Shown one piece after another: positions 25,152 to 34,317 of a stretch of DNA of 64,000 bases (position 1 is the first letter of the stretch; each line of letters opens with the position of its first letter). This DNA comes from Nocardioides sp. AX2bis (GTDB lineage Bacteria > Actinomycetota > Actinomycetes > Propionibacteriales > Nocardioidaceae), in contig NZ_LR733215.1 in the NCBI RefSeq assembly GCF_902506435.1, positions 62,139 through 126,138 of the forward strand, given 5' to 3'. The notes under the pieces were generated by a model, which saw nothing but the letters and a program-made list of their open reading frames with translations, was not told where the DNA came from and ran no database searches. A program made the position numbers and the translations under genes.

Positions 25152-25260
25152 GTCTCAGTAGTGTCCGGCCGGTCCGTGGGTGTTACCGCGACCGACGACG
25201 GCGTGCCGTCAGCCCCACCGGCCCCAGGAATCCGGCCCAGGCGACCCGATCCCGGCCCCG

Positions 25261-25515
25261 GTGCCGCTCGAGCTGCGCCCGGTCCTGAACCGGATCAAGC
25301 GCGCGCAGGGCCAGCTCGGCGGTGTCCTGCGGATGGTCGAGGAGGGCCGGGACCTCGAGTCCGTGGTCCAGCAGCTCAAGGCGGTCGGTGGCGCGCTCGA
25401 CCGCGCCGGCTTCGCGCTGGTCGCCCTCGACCTGCGCCGCAGCCTGGCCGAGGGTGAGGAGCTGGACGACGAGCGCCTCGCCGAGATCGAGAGGCTGGTC
25501 CTGTCGCTGGCCTGA
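25261..25515 (+). CDS. CsoR/FrmR-family protein lacking the metal or thiol ligands
   Basis: The all-helical sequence (NRIKRAQGQLGGVLRMVEEG, then VQQLKAVGGALDRAGFALVA) aligns with CsoR/RcnR/FrmR regulators. However, the usual Cys in the second helix (RYCxD) is replaced by RDLESV, and the His and second Cys later are absent; the 84-residue protein has no cysteine. It therefore cannot sense copper or formaldehyde in the normal way. GTG 25261 gives a typical length; an in-frame GTG at 25,180 would add 27 unrelated residues. No strong ribosome site precedes it. It is divergent from the ECF sigma gene. Confidence 0.72.
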   Translation: MPLELRPVLNRIKRAQGQLGGVLRMVEEGRDLESVVQQLKAVGGALDRAGFALVALDLRRSLAEGEELDDERLAEIERLVLSLA

Positions 25516-25528
25516 TCCCGCGGCGGGG

Positions 25529-25542
25529 TTACCGACCGGTAA
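25529..25542. promoter_or_regulatory. TTACCG-AC-CGGTAA palindrome before the hotdog gene
   Basis: A perfect 6-2-6 palindrome ends at the first possible ATG (25542) and 12 bases before the preferred ATG (25554). It resembles TetR-type operators. It could be bound by an unlinked regulator, as no TetR gene is in the window. Confidence 0.5.
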
Positions 25543-25553
25543 TGTCCGGCAGC

Positions 25554-26030
25554 ATGAGTCAGGCCCTCGCCCTGTGGCAGCGCGCCACCAGCCTCCCGGT
25601 CGTGGGCGCGAGCCTCGGTCGCCGCGCGTTCTCCTTCGGCTTCGCGCAGAAGGCGCCGTACTTCCGCACGGTCCGACCCCGCTTCACCGAGCTGCGTCCC
25701 GACCACGCCGAGCTGGTCGTGCCCAAGCGCCGCTCGGTGCAGAACCACCTCGGCACGGTGCACGCGATCGCGCTGTGCAACGGCCTCGAGGCGGCGATGG
25801 GCGCGCTGGCCGAGGTGTCGATCCCGGCCGACAAGCGCTGGATCCCGAGGGGGATGGAGGTGGCCTACACCGCCAAGGCGACCAGCGACATCACCTGCAT
25901 CGCCGAGACCGACCGGGGGCAGTGGACCGGCGACGACCCCGACGTGCCCGTGCGGGTACGCGGGGTGCGCGACGACGGGACCGTCGTGGTCGAGGGCGTC
26001 ATCCGGCTCTGGGTGACGCCGCGGCGCTGA
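25554..26030 (+). CDS. DUF4442 hotdog-fold protein, thioesterase-like
   Basis: The 158-residue product (from ATG 25554) is a single hotdog domain of the DUF4442 type. Signatures are VPKRRSVQNHLGTVHAIALC and NGLEAAMGALAEVSIP, where the NHLGTVHA helix holds the likely catalytic site, then PRGMEVAYTAKATSDI. The family is close to PaaI-type acyl-CoA thioesterases, so hydrolysis of an acyl thioester is a fair inference. A longer start at ATG 25542 would overlap the palindrome. It is convergent with gluD. Confidence 0.85.
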   Translation: MSQALALWQRATSLPVVGASLGRRAFSFGFAQKAPYFRTVRPRFTELRPDHAELVVPKRRSVQNHLGTVHAIALCNGLEAAMGALAEVSIPADKRWIPRGMEVAYTAKATSDITCIAETDRGQWTGDDPDVPVRVRGVRDDGTVVVEGVIRLWVTPRR

Positions 26031-26042
26031 GGTCCGGGGACC

Positions 26043-26900
26043 TCAGATGCCGCCGCCGGTGCTCTGGCCGCCCTGCATGTTGCCGACGTCGGTGAGGTCG
26101 ATCGGGCTGGTCTCGCCGACCAGACGACGCTGCACGATCGTGGCCAGGCCGCTCAGCAGCAGGTTCAGCACGATGTAGATGGTGGCGACGACCACGGCGA
26201 CCTGGAACTGGTTGCCCAGCTCGGTCCAGATCGACCGGCCGACGTAGGTCAGGCCGGGGGCGGCGATGTAGAAGCCCAGGCTGGTGTCCTTGAGAGCGAC
26301 CACCAGCTGGCTGATCAGCGCAGGCAGCATGATCTTCACCGCCTGCGGCAGCAGCACGATGCTCATCACCTGGGTCTTGCGCATGCCGATCGCGTACGCG
26401 GCCTCGCCCTGGCCCTTCGGCACGGCCAGCACGCCGGCGCGGAGGATCTCCGCGACCACGGCGCCGTTGTAGAGCATCAGCCCGATGACCAGGGACCAGT
26501 ACGGTCCGATCCCGTCACCGACGCCGTAGGCGAAGAAGATGAAGACGATCAGCAGCAGCAGCGGGACGGCGCGGAAGAACTCGACCACCGCCCAGCAGGG
26601 CCAGCGCAGCCAGGCGTGGTCCGAGAGCTTGCCGACACCGAAGACCACGCCGAACACCAGGGCCAGCGCGATGGCGGCGACGGCCTGCGTCAGCGTGGTC
26701 CAGGTGCCCTGCCCGAGCACCTGCAGGAACGCCGGGGTGACGACGAACTCCCACGGGTCGTAGTCGAGCTCGCCGTTGGTCCACAGCACCCACAGCACGG
26801 CTCCGGCCAGCACGAGCAGCGCCAGCACGGTGGCGACGGTGTAGAGGCGGTGCCGGGCGACGGTGCGCGGCCCGGGGGTGTCGAAGAGGACGTTGCTCAT
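26043..26900 (-). CDS. gluD: Glutamate ABC transporter permease GluD
   Basis: A 285-residue inner-membrane permease of the polar amino acid (HAAT) type. It has about six hydrophobic segments and the EAA loop GQGEAAYAIGMRKTQVMSIV, which docks onto the ATPase. The N-terminal region before the first helix (MSNVLFDTPGPRT) is typical of GluD. It overlaps the gluC stop by ATGA and is the last gene of gluABCD. Together with GluC it forms the channel for glutamate or related acidic amino acids. The Gly/Gln-rich tail (MQGGQSTGGGI) is an addition. Confidence 0.9.
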   Translation of the reverse strand: MSNVLFDTPGPRTVARHRLYTVATVLALLVLAGAVLWVLWTNGELDYDPWEFVVTPAFLQVLGQGTWTTLTQAVAAIALALVFGVVFGVGKLSDHAWLRWPCWAVVEFFRAVPLLLLIVFIFFAYGVGDGIGPYWSLVIGLMLYNGAVVAEILRAGVLAVPKGQGEAAYAIGMRKTQVMSIVLLPQAVKIMLPALISQLVVALKDTSLGFYIAAPGLTYVGRSIWTELGNQFQVAVVVATIYIVLNLLLSGLATIVQRRLVGETSPIDLTDVGNMQGGQSTGGGI

Positions 26901-27550
26901 CGGGCCGCCTTCCAGCGTCGCTCGAGGCCGAAGGCGCCGAGGCTGATCAGCTCGACGACGATGATGTAGCCGAGGGCGAAGGTGGCGAAGATCAGGAGCC
27001 GGTCGTCGGCGTTGTTGTTGGTGAAGCCCCGCATCCGCGCGGTGGCCTCGAGCAGGCCGAACGCAGCCGCGACCGAGGTGTTCTTCGTGAGCGCGATCAG
27101 GACGCTGGCCAGCGGCGGGACCACGGCGCGGAACGCCTGCGGCAGCACGACGTTGGTCATGTTCTGGCCGAAGGTCAGGCCGATCGCGCGGGCGGCCTCG
27201 GCCTGGCCGAGCGGCACGGAGTTGATGCCTGCGCGCAGGGCCTCGCAGACGAACGCCGAGGTGTAGAAGGTCAGCGCGATGACGCCCTTGAGCAGGAACG
27301 GCGTGTCGGTCAGGTAGCCGACGTTGGGGATCGCGATGAAGACGAAGAGGAACACGATCAGCAGCGGGGTGTTGCGCACGACGTTGACGTAGACGCCGGC
27401 GGCCCGGCGCAGCACGGCCACCGGCCCGACCCTCATGGCGGCCAGGAGCGTGCCCAGGACCAGCGAGGCCAGCCCGGAGATCAGGGCGAGCTGGATGGTG
27501 AGCCAGAAGGCGCTCAGCACCAGGTCGAAGTTGCTGGTGACGTCGTCCAC
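26897..27550 (-). CDS. gluC: Glutamate ABC transporter permease GluC
   Basis: A 217-residue permease with about five hydrophobic segments and the EAA loop LGQAEAARAIGLTFGQNMTN. It pairs with GluD in the membrane. ATG 27550 follows a 93-bp gap after gluB containing a strong 14-bp hairpin, and its stop overlaps the gluD start. The order gluA-gluB-gluC-gluD is the same as in Corynebacterium. Confidence 0.9.
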   Translation of the reverse strand: MDDVTSNFDLVLSAFWLTIQLALISGLASLVLGTLLAAMRVGPVAVLRRAAGVYVNVVRNTPLLIVFLFVFIAIPNVGYLTDTPFLLKGVIALTFYTSAFVCEALRAGINSVPLGQAEAARAIGLTFGQNMTNVVLPQAFRAVVPPLASVLIALTKNTSVAAAFGLLEATARMRGFTNNNADDRLLIFATFALGYIIVVELISLGAFGLERRWKAAR

Positions 27551-27571
27551 CGCGGTTCCTCTCGACGTGCG

Positions 27572-27604
27572 GGGCGGGGCGGACCTGCTCGGTCCGCCCC
27601 GCCC
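27572..27604 (-). terminator. Intercistronic hairpin between gluB and gluC
   Basis: A perfect 14-bp G+C stem (27572-27585 with 27591-27604) with a five-base loop TGCTC sits between the binding-protein gene and the permease genes. Such structures protect or partly terminate transcripts so that the binding protein is made in excess over the permeases. Confidence 0.7.
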
Positions 27605-27643
27605 GGGTTCAGCGGATCAGGAGGGCGCGGCTGCGCCCGGCGG

Positions 27644-28537
27644 TCAGGCCGCCGCGCACTCGTCCATGGCCGGGGGCTCGGGGGTCTCGACGCCGGACTG
27701 GCCCAGGGTGGCCTCGAAGGCCGCGGCCCAGGTGCCGTCCTCCTCCGCCGCCGTGATCGTGTCGGTGATCCACTGGCACATCTCCGGGGAGTCGGACGAG
27801 TAGCCCACGCCGTACCGCTCCTCGGAGAAGGGCTCGACGACGACCTTGAGGTCGTCGGGCGCCTCGGCGGCGTAGCCGAGCAGGATCGCACCGTCGGTGG
27901 TCATCGCGTCGATGCTGCCGTTGAGGACCTGGTCGACGCACTCGGAGTAGGTGTCGAACCCGCGGGGGGTGGCGCCCTCCTGCTCGATGTTGTCCAGCGA
28001 GGTCGAGCCGGTCACCGAGCACACCTCGGTTCCCTCGACGTCGCCGATCGTCTCGATCTCGGAGTCGGTCGGCACGAGCAGCTGCTGGCCGGTGACGTAG
28101 TACGGACCGGCCTGGCCGACGATCGCGCGGCGCTCGTCGGTGATGGAGTACGAGGCGATGACGAGGTCGACCTCGCCCTCCTGGAGGAACGGCTCCCGGT
28201 TGTCCGAGATCGTCTCCTTCCAGGTGATGTCCTCCGGGGCGATGCCGAGGCTGGCGGCGAGCACCTTGCCCATCTCGGGGTCGAAGCCGACCGGGGCGTC
28301 GTCGGTGGCGCCCTTGAACCCGATCCCGGGCTGGTCGTACTTCACGCCGATCGTGATCTCGCCGGACTCGGCGAGCTCGGCCATCCGGCTGCCCTCCTCG
28401 AACTGCGAGGCGGCGTCCTCCTGGACCTCCACGTCGGGGGTGTCGCTGGAGCCGCTGGAGCCGGCGTCACCGCAGGCGGCCAGGGCGGTCGAGAGACCCA
28501 CGGCCACGGCCGCGAGCTTGAGACGGTGGATGCGCAT
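27644..28537 (-). CDS. gluB: Glutamate-binding lipoprotein GluB
   Basis: A 297-residue solute-binding protein. The signal peptide ends with lipobox LAAC and is followed by a Ser/Gly linker. The type 3 solute-binding fold shows IGVKYDQPGIGFKG, PVGFDPEMGKVLAASLG, VIASYSITDERRAIVGQAGP and the Cys-paired EVCSVTGSTSLDN. It captures glutamate or aspartate outside the membrane and delivers it to GluCD. It lies 18 bases after gluA, and a stem-loop follows it. Confidence 0.92.
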   Translation of the reverse strand: MRIHRLKLAAVAVGLSTALAACGDAGSSGSSDTPDVEVQEDAASQFEEGSRMAELAESGEITIGVKYDQPGIGFKGATDDAPVGFDPEMGKVLAASLGIAPEDITWKETISDNREPFLQEGEVDLVIASYSITDERRAIVGQAGPYYVTGQQLLVPTDSEIETIGDVEGTEVCSVTGSTSLDNIEQEGATPRGFDTYSECVDQVLNGSIDAMTTDGAILLGYAAEAPDDLKVVVEPFSEERYGVGYSSDSPEMCQWITDTITAAEEDGTWAAAFEATLGQSGVETPEPPAMDECAAA

Positions 28538-28555
28538 GTGCGTTCTCCTAGGGGT

Positions 28556-29332
<777 letters not shown>

Positions 29333-29482
29333 GCGGCGCACCCTAGCCATCCCGAGGGACCTCCGGCCATGTCGGAGGACCCGGGTGGCCTAGTCGTGAC
29401 CCGGCTGTGACCGGACCACCCCGACGGGCGAAGGTGCCCTAGGGTTCTTCGATCGTCCGCCCCGAGCCCCGAGGAGCTCCCC

Positions 29483-30922
29483 GTGATCGGTCTGATCGGG
29501 ATCGTCCTGTCCCTCGCGCTGCTGATCCTGTTCGCCTACCGCGGCGTCAACGTGATCATCCTGGCGCCGCTGATGGCGCTGCTCGCGACCGTCTTCGCCG
29601 GCGGCGTGCCCCTGCTGGCCACCTACACCCAGGTGTTCATGCCGGCGCTCGGCGGCTACGTCATCACCTACTTCCCGCTGTTCCTGCTCGGCGCCATCTT
29701 CGGCAAGCTGATGGACGACTCGGGCTCCGCGCGCGCGATCGCGTACTTCATCGTCGACAAGCTCGGCGGCAGCCGCGCGATCCTCGCCGTCGTCCTGGCC
29801 TGCGCGGTCCTGACGTACGGCGGGGTGTCGCTGTTCGTGGTCGCCTTCGCCGTCTTCCCGATCGCGGCGGCGATGTTCCGCGAGGCCGGCGTGCCCAAGC
29901 GGCTGATCCCGGCCTCGATCGCGCTCGGCTCGTTCACCTTCACGATGACCGCGCTGCCCGGCACCCCGCAGATCCAGAACGCGATCCCGGCGCCGTTCTT
30001 CGGCACCGACGCCTTCGCCGCCCCCGGGCTGGGCATCATCGCCGCCGTCATCATGTTCGGCGGCGGCACGTGGTGGCTGGGGCACCGCTCGAAGAAGCTC
30101 CAGGCCGCGGGGGAGGGCTACCTCGACGCGGGGGACACCGCCAAGGCCGAGAAGGCGGCCGCCGCCGCCGGTACCGCGACGAAGGTGGAGGCCGGGACGG
30201 CCGCCACCGACACCCGCCCGCGGCCCTCGGCCCTGCTGGCCTTCCTGCCGATCGTCGTGGTGATCGCGGTCAACCTGCTGCTGGTGCGGCTGGTCTTCCC
30301 GGCGATGGACACCTCCTACCTGGCCGAGGACGCGTACGGGGCCACCGACCTCGAGACCGTCGGCGGCATCTGGGCGATCGTGGTCGCCCTCGTGGTGGCC
30401 TGCCTGCTCGTCGTCGCGCTGAACTGGACCCGCCTGGCCGACCTGAGGAAGATCATCAACGAAGGCAGCTTCGCCTCGTTCCTGCCGATCTTCAACACCG
30501 CCTCCGAGGTCGGGTACGGCGCCGTCATCGCCGCCCTGCCGGCCTTCCGGATCGTCCGGGACGCGGTGCTCGGGATCTCCAACAACCCGGTCATCTCGCT
30601 GGCGGTCTCGGTCAACGTGCTGGCCGGCATCACCGGCTCCGCCTCGGGCGGGATGAGCATCGCGCTGCAGGCCCTGGGTGAGCAGTTCCGCGGGCTGGCC
30701 GAGGACCAGGGGATCAGCCTGGAGCTGATGCACCGCGTCACCGTGCTGGCCGCCGGCGGCTTCGACGCCCTGCCGCACAACGGCGCGGTGATCACGGTGC
30801 TGGCCATCTGCGGGCTCACGCACCGCCAGTCCTACAAGGACATCTTCGTCGTGGCCGTGGTGATCCCGGTGGCCGCGCTGGTCACCGTGATCCTGCTCGG
30901 CACCGCCTTCGGCGGGTTCTGA
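29483..30922 (+). CDS. GntP-family permease
   Basis: A 479-residue polytopic membrane protein of the gluconate:H+ symporter (GntP) superfamily, with about 12 hydrophobic segments. Motifs GVSLFVVAFAVFPIAAAMFR and LPGTPQIQNAIPAPFFGT are typical. A long hydrophilic loop (about residues 205-250, Ala/Lys/Glu rich) divides the halves. Substrates in the family include gluconate, glycerate and 3-hydroxybutyrate; this form resembles the hydroxybutyrate/short-chain acid branch. GTG 29483 has GAGGAG about 8 bases upstream. Confidence 0.88.
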   Translation: MIGLIGIVLSLALLILFAYRGVNVIILAPLMALLATVFAGGVPLLATYTQVFMPALGGYVITYFPLFLLGAIFGKLMDDSGSARAIAYFIVDKLGGSRAILAVVLACAVLTYGGVSLFVVAFAVFPIAAAMFREAGVPKRLIPASIALGSFTFTMTALPGTPQIQNAIPAPFFGTDAFAAPGLGIIAAVIMFGGGTWWLGHRSKKLQAAGEGYLDAGDTAKAEKAAAAAGTATKVEAGTAATDTRPRPSALLAFLPIVVVIAVNLLLVRLVFPAMDTSYLAEDAYGATDLETVGGIWAIVVALVVACLLVVALNWTRLADLRKIINEGSFASFLPIFNTASEVGYGAVIAALPAFRIVRDAVLGISNNPVISLAVSVNVLAGITGSASGGMSIALQALGEQFRGLAEDQGISLELMHRVTVLAAGGFDALPHNGAVITVLAICGLTHRQSYKDIFVVAVVIPVAALVTVILLGTAFGGF

Positions 30923-30923
30923 G

Positions 30924-31151
30924 GTGCCCGCGCCGGGGGTCGCCCGGGACCTGCTGGTCGCGCTGGGCCTGGTCGTGGCCCTGCTCGTCGTGGCGCGCCT
31001 GGTCGACCGGGACGCCTGGTCGCAGCCGGGCACCTGGTTGCTGGTCCCGGTCGCGGTCGGGGTCGTGATGGCGCGGCGGGGCGTACGCCGGGCGGTGCTG
31101 CCGCCGGACGGGGACGACTGGGACGACGGGCGTGGCAGCCCGCGCGGCTGA
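30924..31151 (+). CDS. Small two-helix membrane protein
   Basis: A 75-residue product starts at GTG 30924, one base after the GntP stop, and probably shares its transcript. It has two hydrophobic segments ([20 protein letters not shown] and [15 protein letters not shown]) and a charged tail rich in Asp and Gly. No family is recognised. The tight spacing suggests an accessory subunit of the permease or a small gene read by re-initiation. Confidence 0.6.
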   Translation: MPAPGVARDLLVALGLVVALLVVARLVDRDAWSQPGTWLLVPVAVGVVMARRGVRRAVLPPDGDDWDDGRGSPRG

Positions 31152-31173
31152 CCCGCCGTACCCTGGGAGCGCC

Positions 31174-32697
31174 ATGACTGCTGCTCCCGGTTTCGAGACG
31201 CTCGCTGCGCTCGCTCCTCAACCTCCGTCCCCCCGCACCTACGAGGTCAAGACCTACGGGTGCCAGATGAACGTCCACGACTCCGAGCGCCTCACCGGGC
31301 TGCTCGAGCAGGCCGGGTACGCCGCCGCCTCGCGCGGCGAGCAGGCCGACGTGGTCGTCTTCAACACCTGCGCGGTGCGCGAGAACGCCGACAACAAGCT
31401 GTACGGCAACCTCTCCCACCTCGCGCCGGTCAAGGCCGCCCGGCCGGGGATGCAGATCGCCGTCGGCGGGTGCCTGGCGCAGAAGGACCGCGACACGATC
31501 ACCGCCCGCGCGCCCTACGTCGACGTCGTCTTCGGCACCCACAACATCGGCGCGCTGCCGGTGCTGCTCGAGCGCGCCCGGGTCGCCGAGGAGGCACAGG
31601 TCGAGATCCTCGAGTCGCTCGACGTGTTCCCCTCGACGCTGCCGACCAAGCGCGACTCGGCGTACGCCGCCTGGGTCTCGGTGTCGGTGGGCTGCAACAA
31701 CACGTGCACGTTCTGCATCGTCCCGGCGCTGCGTGGCAAGGAGAAGGACCGCCGGCCCGGCGAGATCCTGGCCGAGGTCGAGGCGCTGGTCGCCGAGGGC
31801 GTGACCGAGGTGACGCTGCTGGGGCAGAACGTGAACGCCTACGGCGTGGAGTTCGGTGACCGCCAGGCGTTCTCGAAGCTGCTGCGCGCGTGCGGTCAGG
31901 TCGAGGGGCTGGAGCGGGTGCGCTTCACCTCGCCCCACCCGGCGGAGTTCACCGACGACGTGATCGAGGCGATGGCCGAGACGCCGACGGTGATGCCGCA
32001 GCTGCACATGCCGCTGCAGTCCGGCTCGGACCGCGTGCTCAAGGCGATGCGCCGGTCGTACCGCCGCTCGAAGTTCCTCGGGATCATCGAGCGGGTGCGC
32101 GCGGCCATGCCCGACGCGGCGATCACCACCGACATCATCGTGGGCTTCCCCGGCGAGACCGAGGAGGACTTCGTGCAGACGCTCGAGGTGGTGCGGGAGG
32201 CGCGCTTCGCCGGCGCCTTCACCTTCCAGTACTCCCAGCGCCCGGGCACGCCCGCCGCGACCATGGCCGACCAGGTGCCGCCGGAGGTCGTCAAGGACCG
32301 GTACGAGCGCCTCGCCGCCGAGGTCAACCAGATCGCCTGGGAGGAGAACCAGCGGCTGGTCGGACGCCGGGTCGAGCTGCTGGTCAGCGAGGGGGAGGGG
32401 CGCAAGGACGCCGCCACCGCCCGGCTCTCGGGCCGCGGACCGGACAACCGGCTGGTCCACTTCGCGCTGCCCGAGGGCGAGCGGCCGCGGCCCGGTGACG
32501 TGGTGACGGTGGAGATCACCTACGCCGCGCCGCACCACCTCGTGGCCGACGGGCCGGTGCTGGGGCTGCGTCGGACGCGCTCGGGCGACGCGTGGGACGC
32601 CCGCCAGGGCAGGCCCGCTCCCGCGGCCGGGGTGGGACTGGGGATGCCCGCCGTGGGCGTCCCGGCGCCGCTGCCGCCGGCGCCGGCCTGCAGCTGA
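31174..32697 (+). CDS. miaB: tRNA-2-methylthio-N6-dimethylallyladenosine synthase MiaB
   Basis: A 507-residue radical SAM methylthiotransferase. The N-terminal UPF0004 domain binds one 4Fe-4S cluster (Cys about 30 in [28 protein letters not shown]). The radical SAM motif is GCNNTCTFC (Cys about 174, 178, 181), and a C-terminal TRAM domain follows. It adds a methylthio group to i6A37 made by MiaA, which lies 2.7 kb downstream. ATG 31174 has GGGAG 6 bases upstream. Residues about 6-18 ([13 protein letters not shown]) are encoded by a copy of the dispersed repeat and precede the conserved start of the family. Confidence 0.95.
   Translation: MTAAPGFETLAALAPQPPSPRTYEVKTYGCQMNVHDSERLTGLLEQAGYAAASRGEQADVVVFNTCAVRENADNKLYGNLSHLAPVKAARPGMQIAVGGCLAQKDRDTITARAPYVDVVFGTHNIGALPVLLERARVAEEAQVEILESLDVFPSTLPTKRDSAYAAWVSVSVGCNNTCTFCIVPALRGKEKDRRPGEILAEVEALVAEGVTEVTLLGQNVNAYGVEFGDRQAFSKLLRACGQVEGLERVRFTSPHPAEFTDDVIEAMAETPTVMPQLHMPLQSGSDRVLKAMRRSYRRSKFLGIIERVRAAMPDAAITTDIIVGFPGETEEDFVQTLEVVREARFAGAFTFQYSQRPGTPAATMADQVPPEVVKDRYERLAAEVNQIAWEENQRLVGRRVELLVSEGEGRKDAATARLSGRGPDNRLVHFALPEGERPRPGDVVTVEITYAAPHHLVADGPVLGLRRTRSGDAWDARQGRPAPAAGVGLGMPAVGVPAPLPPAPACS
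31189..31227 (+). repeat. Dispersed repeat copy inside the miaB N-terminal codons
   Basis: GGTTTCGAGACGCTCGCTGC followed by GCTCGCTCCTCAACCTCCG. It matches the copies at 43,149-43,266, 53,081 and 54,570 with a few differences. It is read in frame without a stop. Confidence 0.75.
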
Positions 32698-32712
32698 GGC
32701 CTCGGTCGGCCG

Positions 32713-33009
32713 TCAGCTGTCGCGCTCGTAGGACGGCCCGGGCTCGTAGGGCGTCTCCTTCGAGCGGGGGTCGCGCGAGTTGTAGCCCGCGACCGGCGGG
32801 ATCGGCGCGTCGGGCAGCTCGCCGTCCTCGTCGGCGGCGGGACCCGGCGAGGTGTCGAGCTGGCCGTCGGTGCCGTGCTGTCCCGGGCCGGTGGCCCCCT
32901 CGCGCTCGCTGCTGACGCCCATGTCGCCCGCGGCCCCGTCGGGGCCGGTGGCGTTGGGGTTGGAGGCGACGAGCTCGTCCTCGCCCGGCTGACCGGTCTT
33001 CTCGCTCAT
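32713..33009 (-). CDS. Acidic low-complexity hypothetical protein
   Basis: A 98-residue, Gly/Asp/Glu/Pro-rich, cysteine-free protein with no hydrophobic segment, predicted disordered. It starts MSEKTGQPGEDELVASNPN and ends near RDPRSKETPYEPGPSYERDS. ATG 33009 is the only good start. It is convergent with miaB. Codon use is like its neighbours. No function can be assigned. Confidence 0.6.
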   Translation of the reverse strand: MSEKTGQPGEDELVASNPNATGPDGAAGDMGVSSEREGATGPGQHGTDGQLDTSPGPAADEDGELPDAPIPPVAGYNSRDPRSKETPYEPGPSYERDS

Positions 33010-33099
33010 GCGCCGACCCTACGGGCGCCTGGGCCCGCGTGGGGCCGCACCTGTGGATGACGCCGGCGGGCGGGGCGCCGGTCGGGCGATGCTGGCGGC

Positions 33100-33987
33100 G
33101 TGGACGTGGTGGAGGTGCTGGCCGAGCTCGGGGGCGTGGCCACCCGCGCCCAGCTGCGGGGCCGGTGCGACGACCACCAGCTCTTGGCCGCCCGGGAGGC
33201 CGGGCTCGTGGTCCGGCTCTCCCGAGGCAGGTACGTCCTGCCCGGCGTAGCGCAGGCGCCCCGGTTGGCACACGCGGCTGGTGCTGTCCTCTCCCACCGC
33301 AGCGCGGCCGCGCAGCACGGATGGGGCGTGGCCGTCGTGCCTCCTCGACCGGATGTGGTCGTCCCGCAGAACCGCCGCGTCGACGCGGCCGTGCGCCGGA
33401 CGGTGACTCTCCACCGTGGCTGGCTGGAGGGGGAAGTCGTCGACGTCGGCGGTATCCGGACCACGTCCGTCGATCGCACGATCACAGACTGCTTACGGGC
33501 CCTTCCGTTCAACGAAGCGCTCGCCATCGCCGACTCGGCGCTCCGGGCAGGCGTCACGCACCGTCGGATGGTGCAGCTGGCCTCGGCGACGAAAGGTCCC
33601 GGTTCGATGCAGGCGCGCCGCGTGGCTGAGCAGGCGAGCATCAAGGCGGCGAACCCGTTCGAATCGGTCCTGCGGGCTATCGCCCTGGGTGTGGAAGGAC
33701 TCAGTGTCAGGCCACAGTCCGAGCTGTGGTCCGGTGCGGTCTTCCTGGGGCGACCCGACCTCGTGGACCACCATCTCAAGATCGTGCTCGAGGCCGACTC
33801 GTTCACGTGGCACGGCAATCGGACCGCGCTTGCTCACGACTGCCGCCGCTACGACGAGATGGTCGCGGCCGGTTGGCTCGTGCTCCGGTTCGCCTACGAG
33901 CAGGTCATGGGCGACCCGGGTTGGGTGGCCGAGGTGCTGACCCGCTCGGTGCTCCTGCGTAGCAATGGGCTGGCCGCCACGGGCTGA
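33100..33987 (+). CDS. AbiEi-like antitoxin-domain / DUF559-type protein
   Basis: A 295-residue relative of the protein at 4381. The N-terminal winged helix (LAELGGVATRAQLRGRCDDH then LVVRLSRGRYVLPGVA) is typical of AbiEi antitoxin domains in actinobacteria. The C-terminal part (VLEADSFTWHGNRTALAHDC, RRYDEMVAAGWLVLRFAYEQV) matches the DUF559 endonuclease-like fold. There is no toxin partner next to it. Codon third positions are slightly less G+C-biased than in neighbours, which hints at acquisition. A 16-base inverted repeat spans the gene end and the downstream space. Confidence 0.75.
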   Translation: MDVVEVLAELGGVATRAQLRGRCDDHQLLAAREAGLVVRLSRGRYVLPGVAQAPRLAHAAGAVLSHRSAAAQHGWGVAVVPPRPDVVVPQNRRVDAAVRRTVTLHRGWLEGEVVDVGGIRTTSVDRTITDCLRALPFNEALAIADSALRAGVTHRRMVQLASATKGPGSMQARRVAEQASIKAANPFESVLRAIALGVEGLSVRPQSELWSGAVFLGRPDLVDHHLKIVLEADSFTWHGNRTALAHDCRRYDEMVAAGWLVLRFAYEQVMGDPGWVAEVLTRSVLLRSNGLAATG

Positions 33988-34042
33988 CCTGGGGCGACGC
34001 GCCCCGTGCTCCGGGATGGTCGACGGTTGCTACGCAGGAGCA
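33950..34042. repeat. 16-base inverted repeat around the end of the AbiEi-like gene
   Basis: TGCTCCTGCGTAGCAA at 33950-33965, near the end of the coding region, is exactly inverted at 34027-34042, separated by 61 bases. The pairing can fold the 3' end of the mRNA back over its stop codon. It could serve as a terminator between the convergent genes. Confidence 0.6.
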
Positions 34043-34053
34043 ACGGTGCCGCC

Positions 34054-34317
34054 TCAGACGGGGGACTCGTCCTCGGGGTCGACGTCGTCGGCGTCCTCGT
34101 CCTCGCGGGTGGCCTTGGTGTCGGTGTCCTCGCCCTGACGCATCTCGTCGGGCAGGGCGTCGTCGACCGCGGGGTTGAGCGAGGGGTCGAGGTCGGCGGG
34201 GACGGCGTCGCTGCGCTCCGCGCCGTCGGCGTGGTGCACCGCGTCGGCGCCGCCGGGGTCGACCTCGCCGGGCTCGGCCTCGGGCTCGGGCTTCGGACCG
34301 GGTGCCTGGCTGTTCAT
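34054..34317 (-). CDS. Acidic disordered protein, last gene of the MT0933-NUDIX operon
   Basis: An 87-residue Asp/Glu/Pro-rich protein (PKPEPEAEPGEVDPGGADAV, then REDEDADDVDPEDESPV) without hydrophobic or cysteine residues of note. ATG 34317 overlaps the NUDIX stop as ATGA, so it is coupled to NUDIX translation. No family is recognised. Its strong negative charge is shared with the protein at 34,814, two genes upstream in the same operon. Confidence 0.65.
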   Translation of the reverse strand: MNSQAPGPKPEPEAEPGEVDPGGADAVHHADGAERSDAVPADLDPSLNPAVDDALPDEMRQGEDTDTKATREDEDADDVDPEDESPV

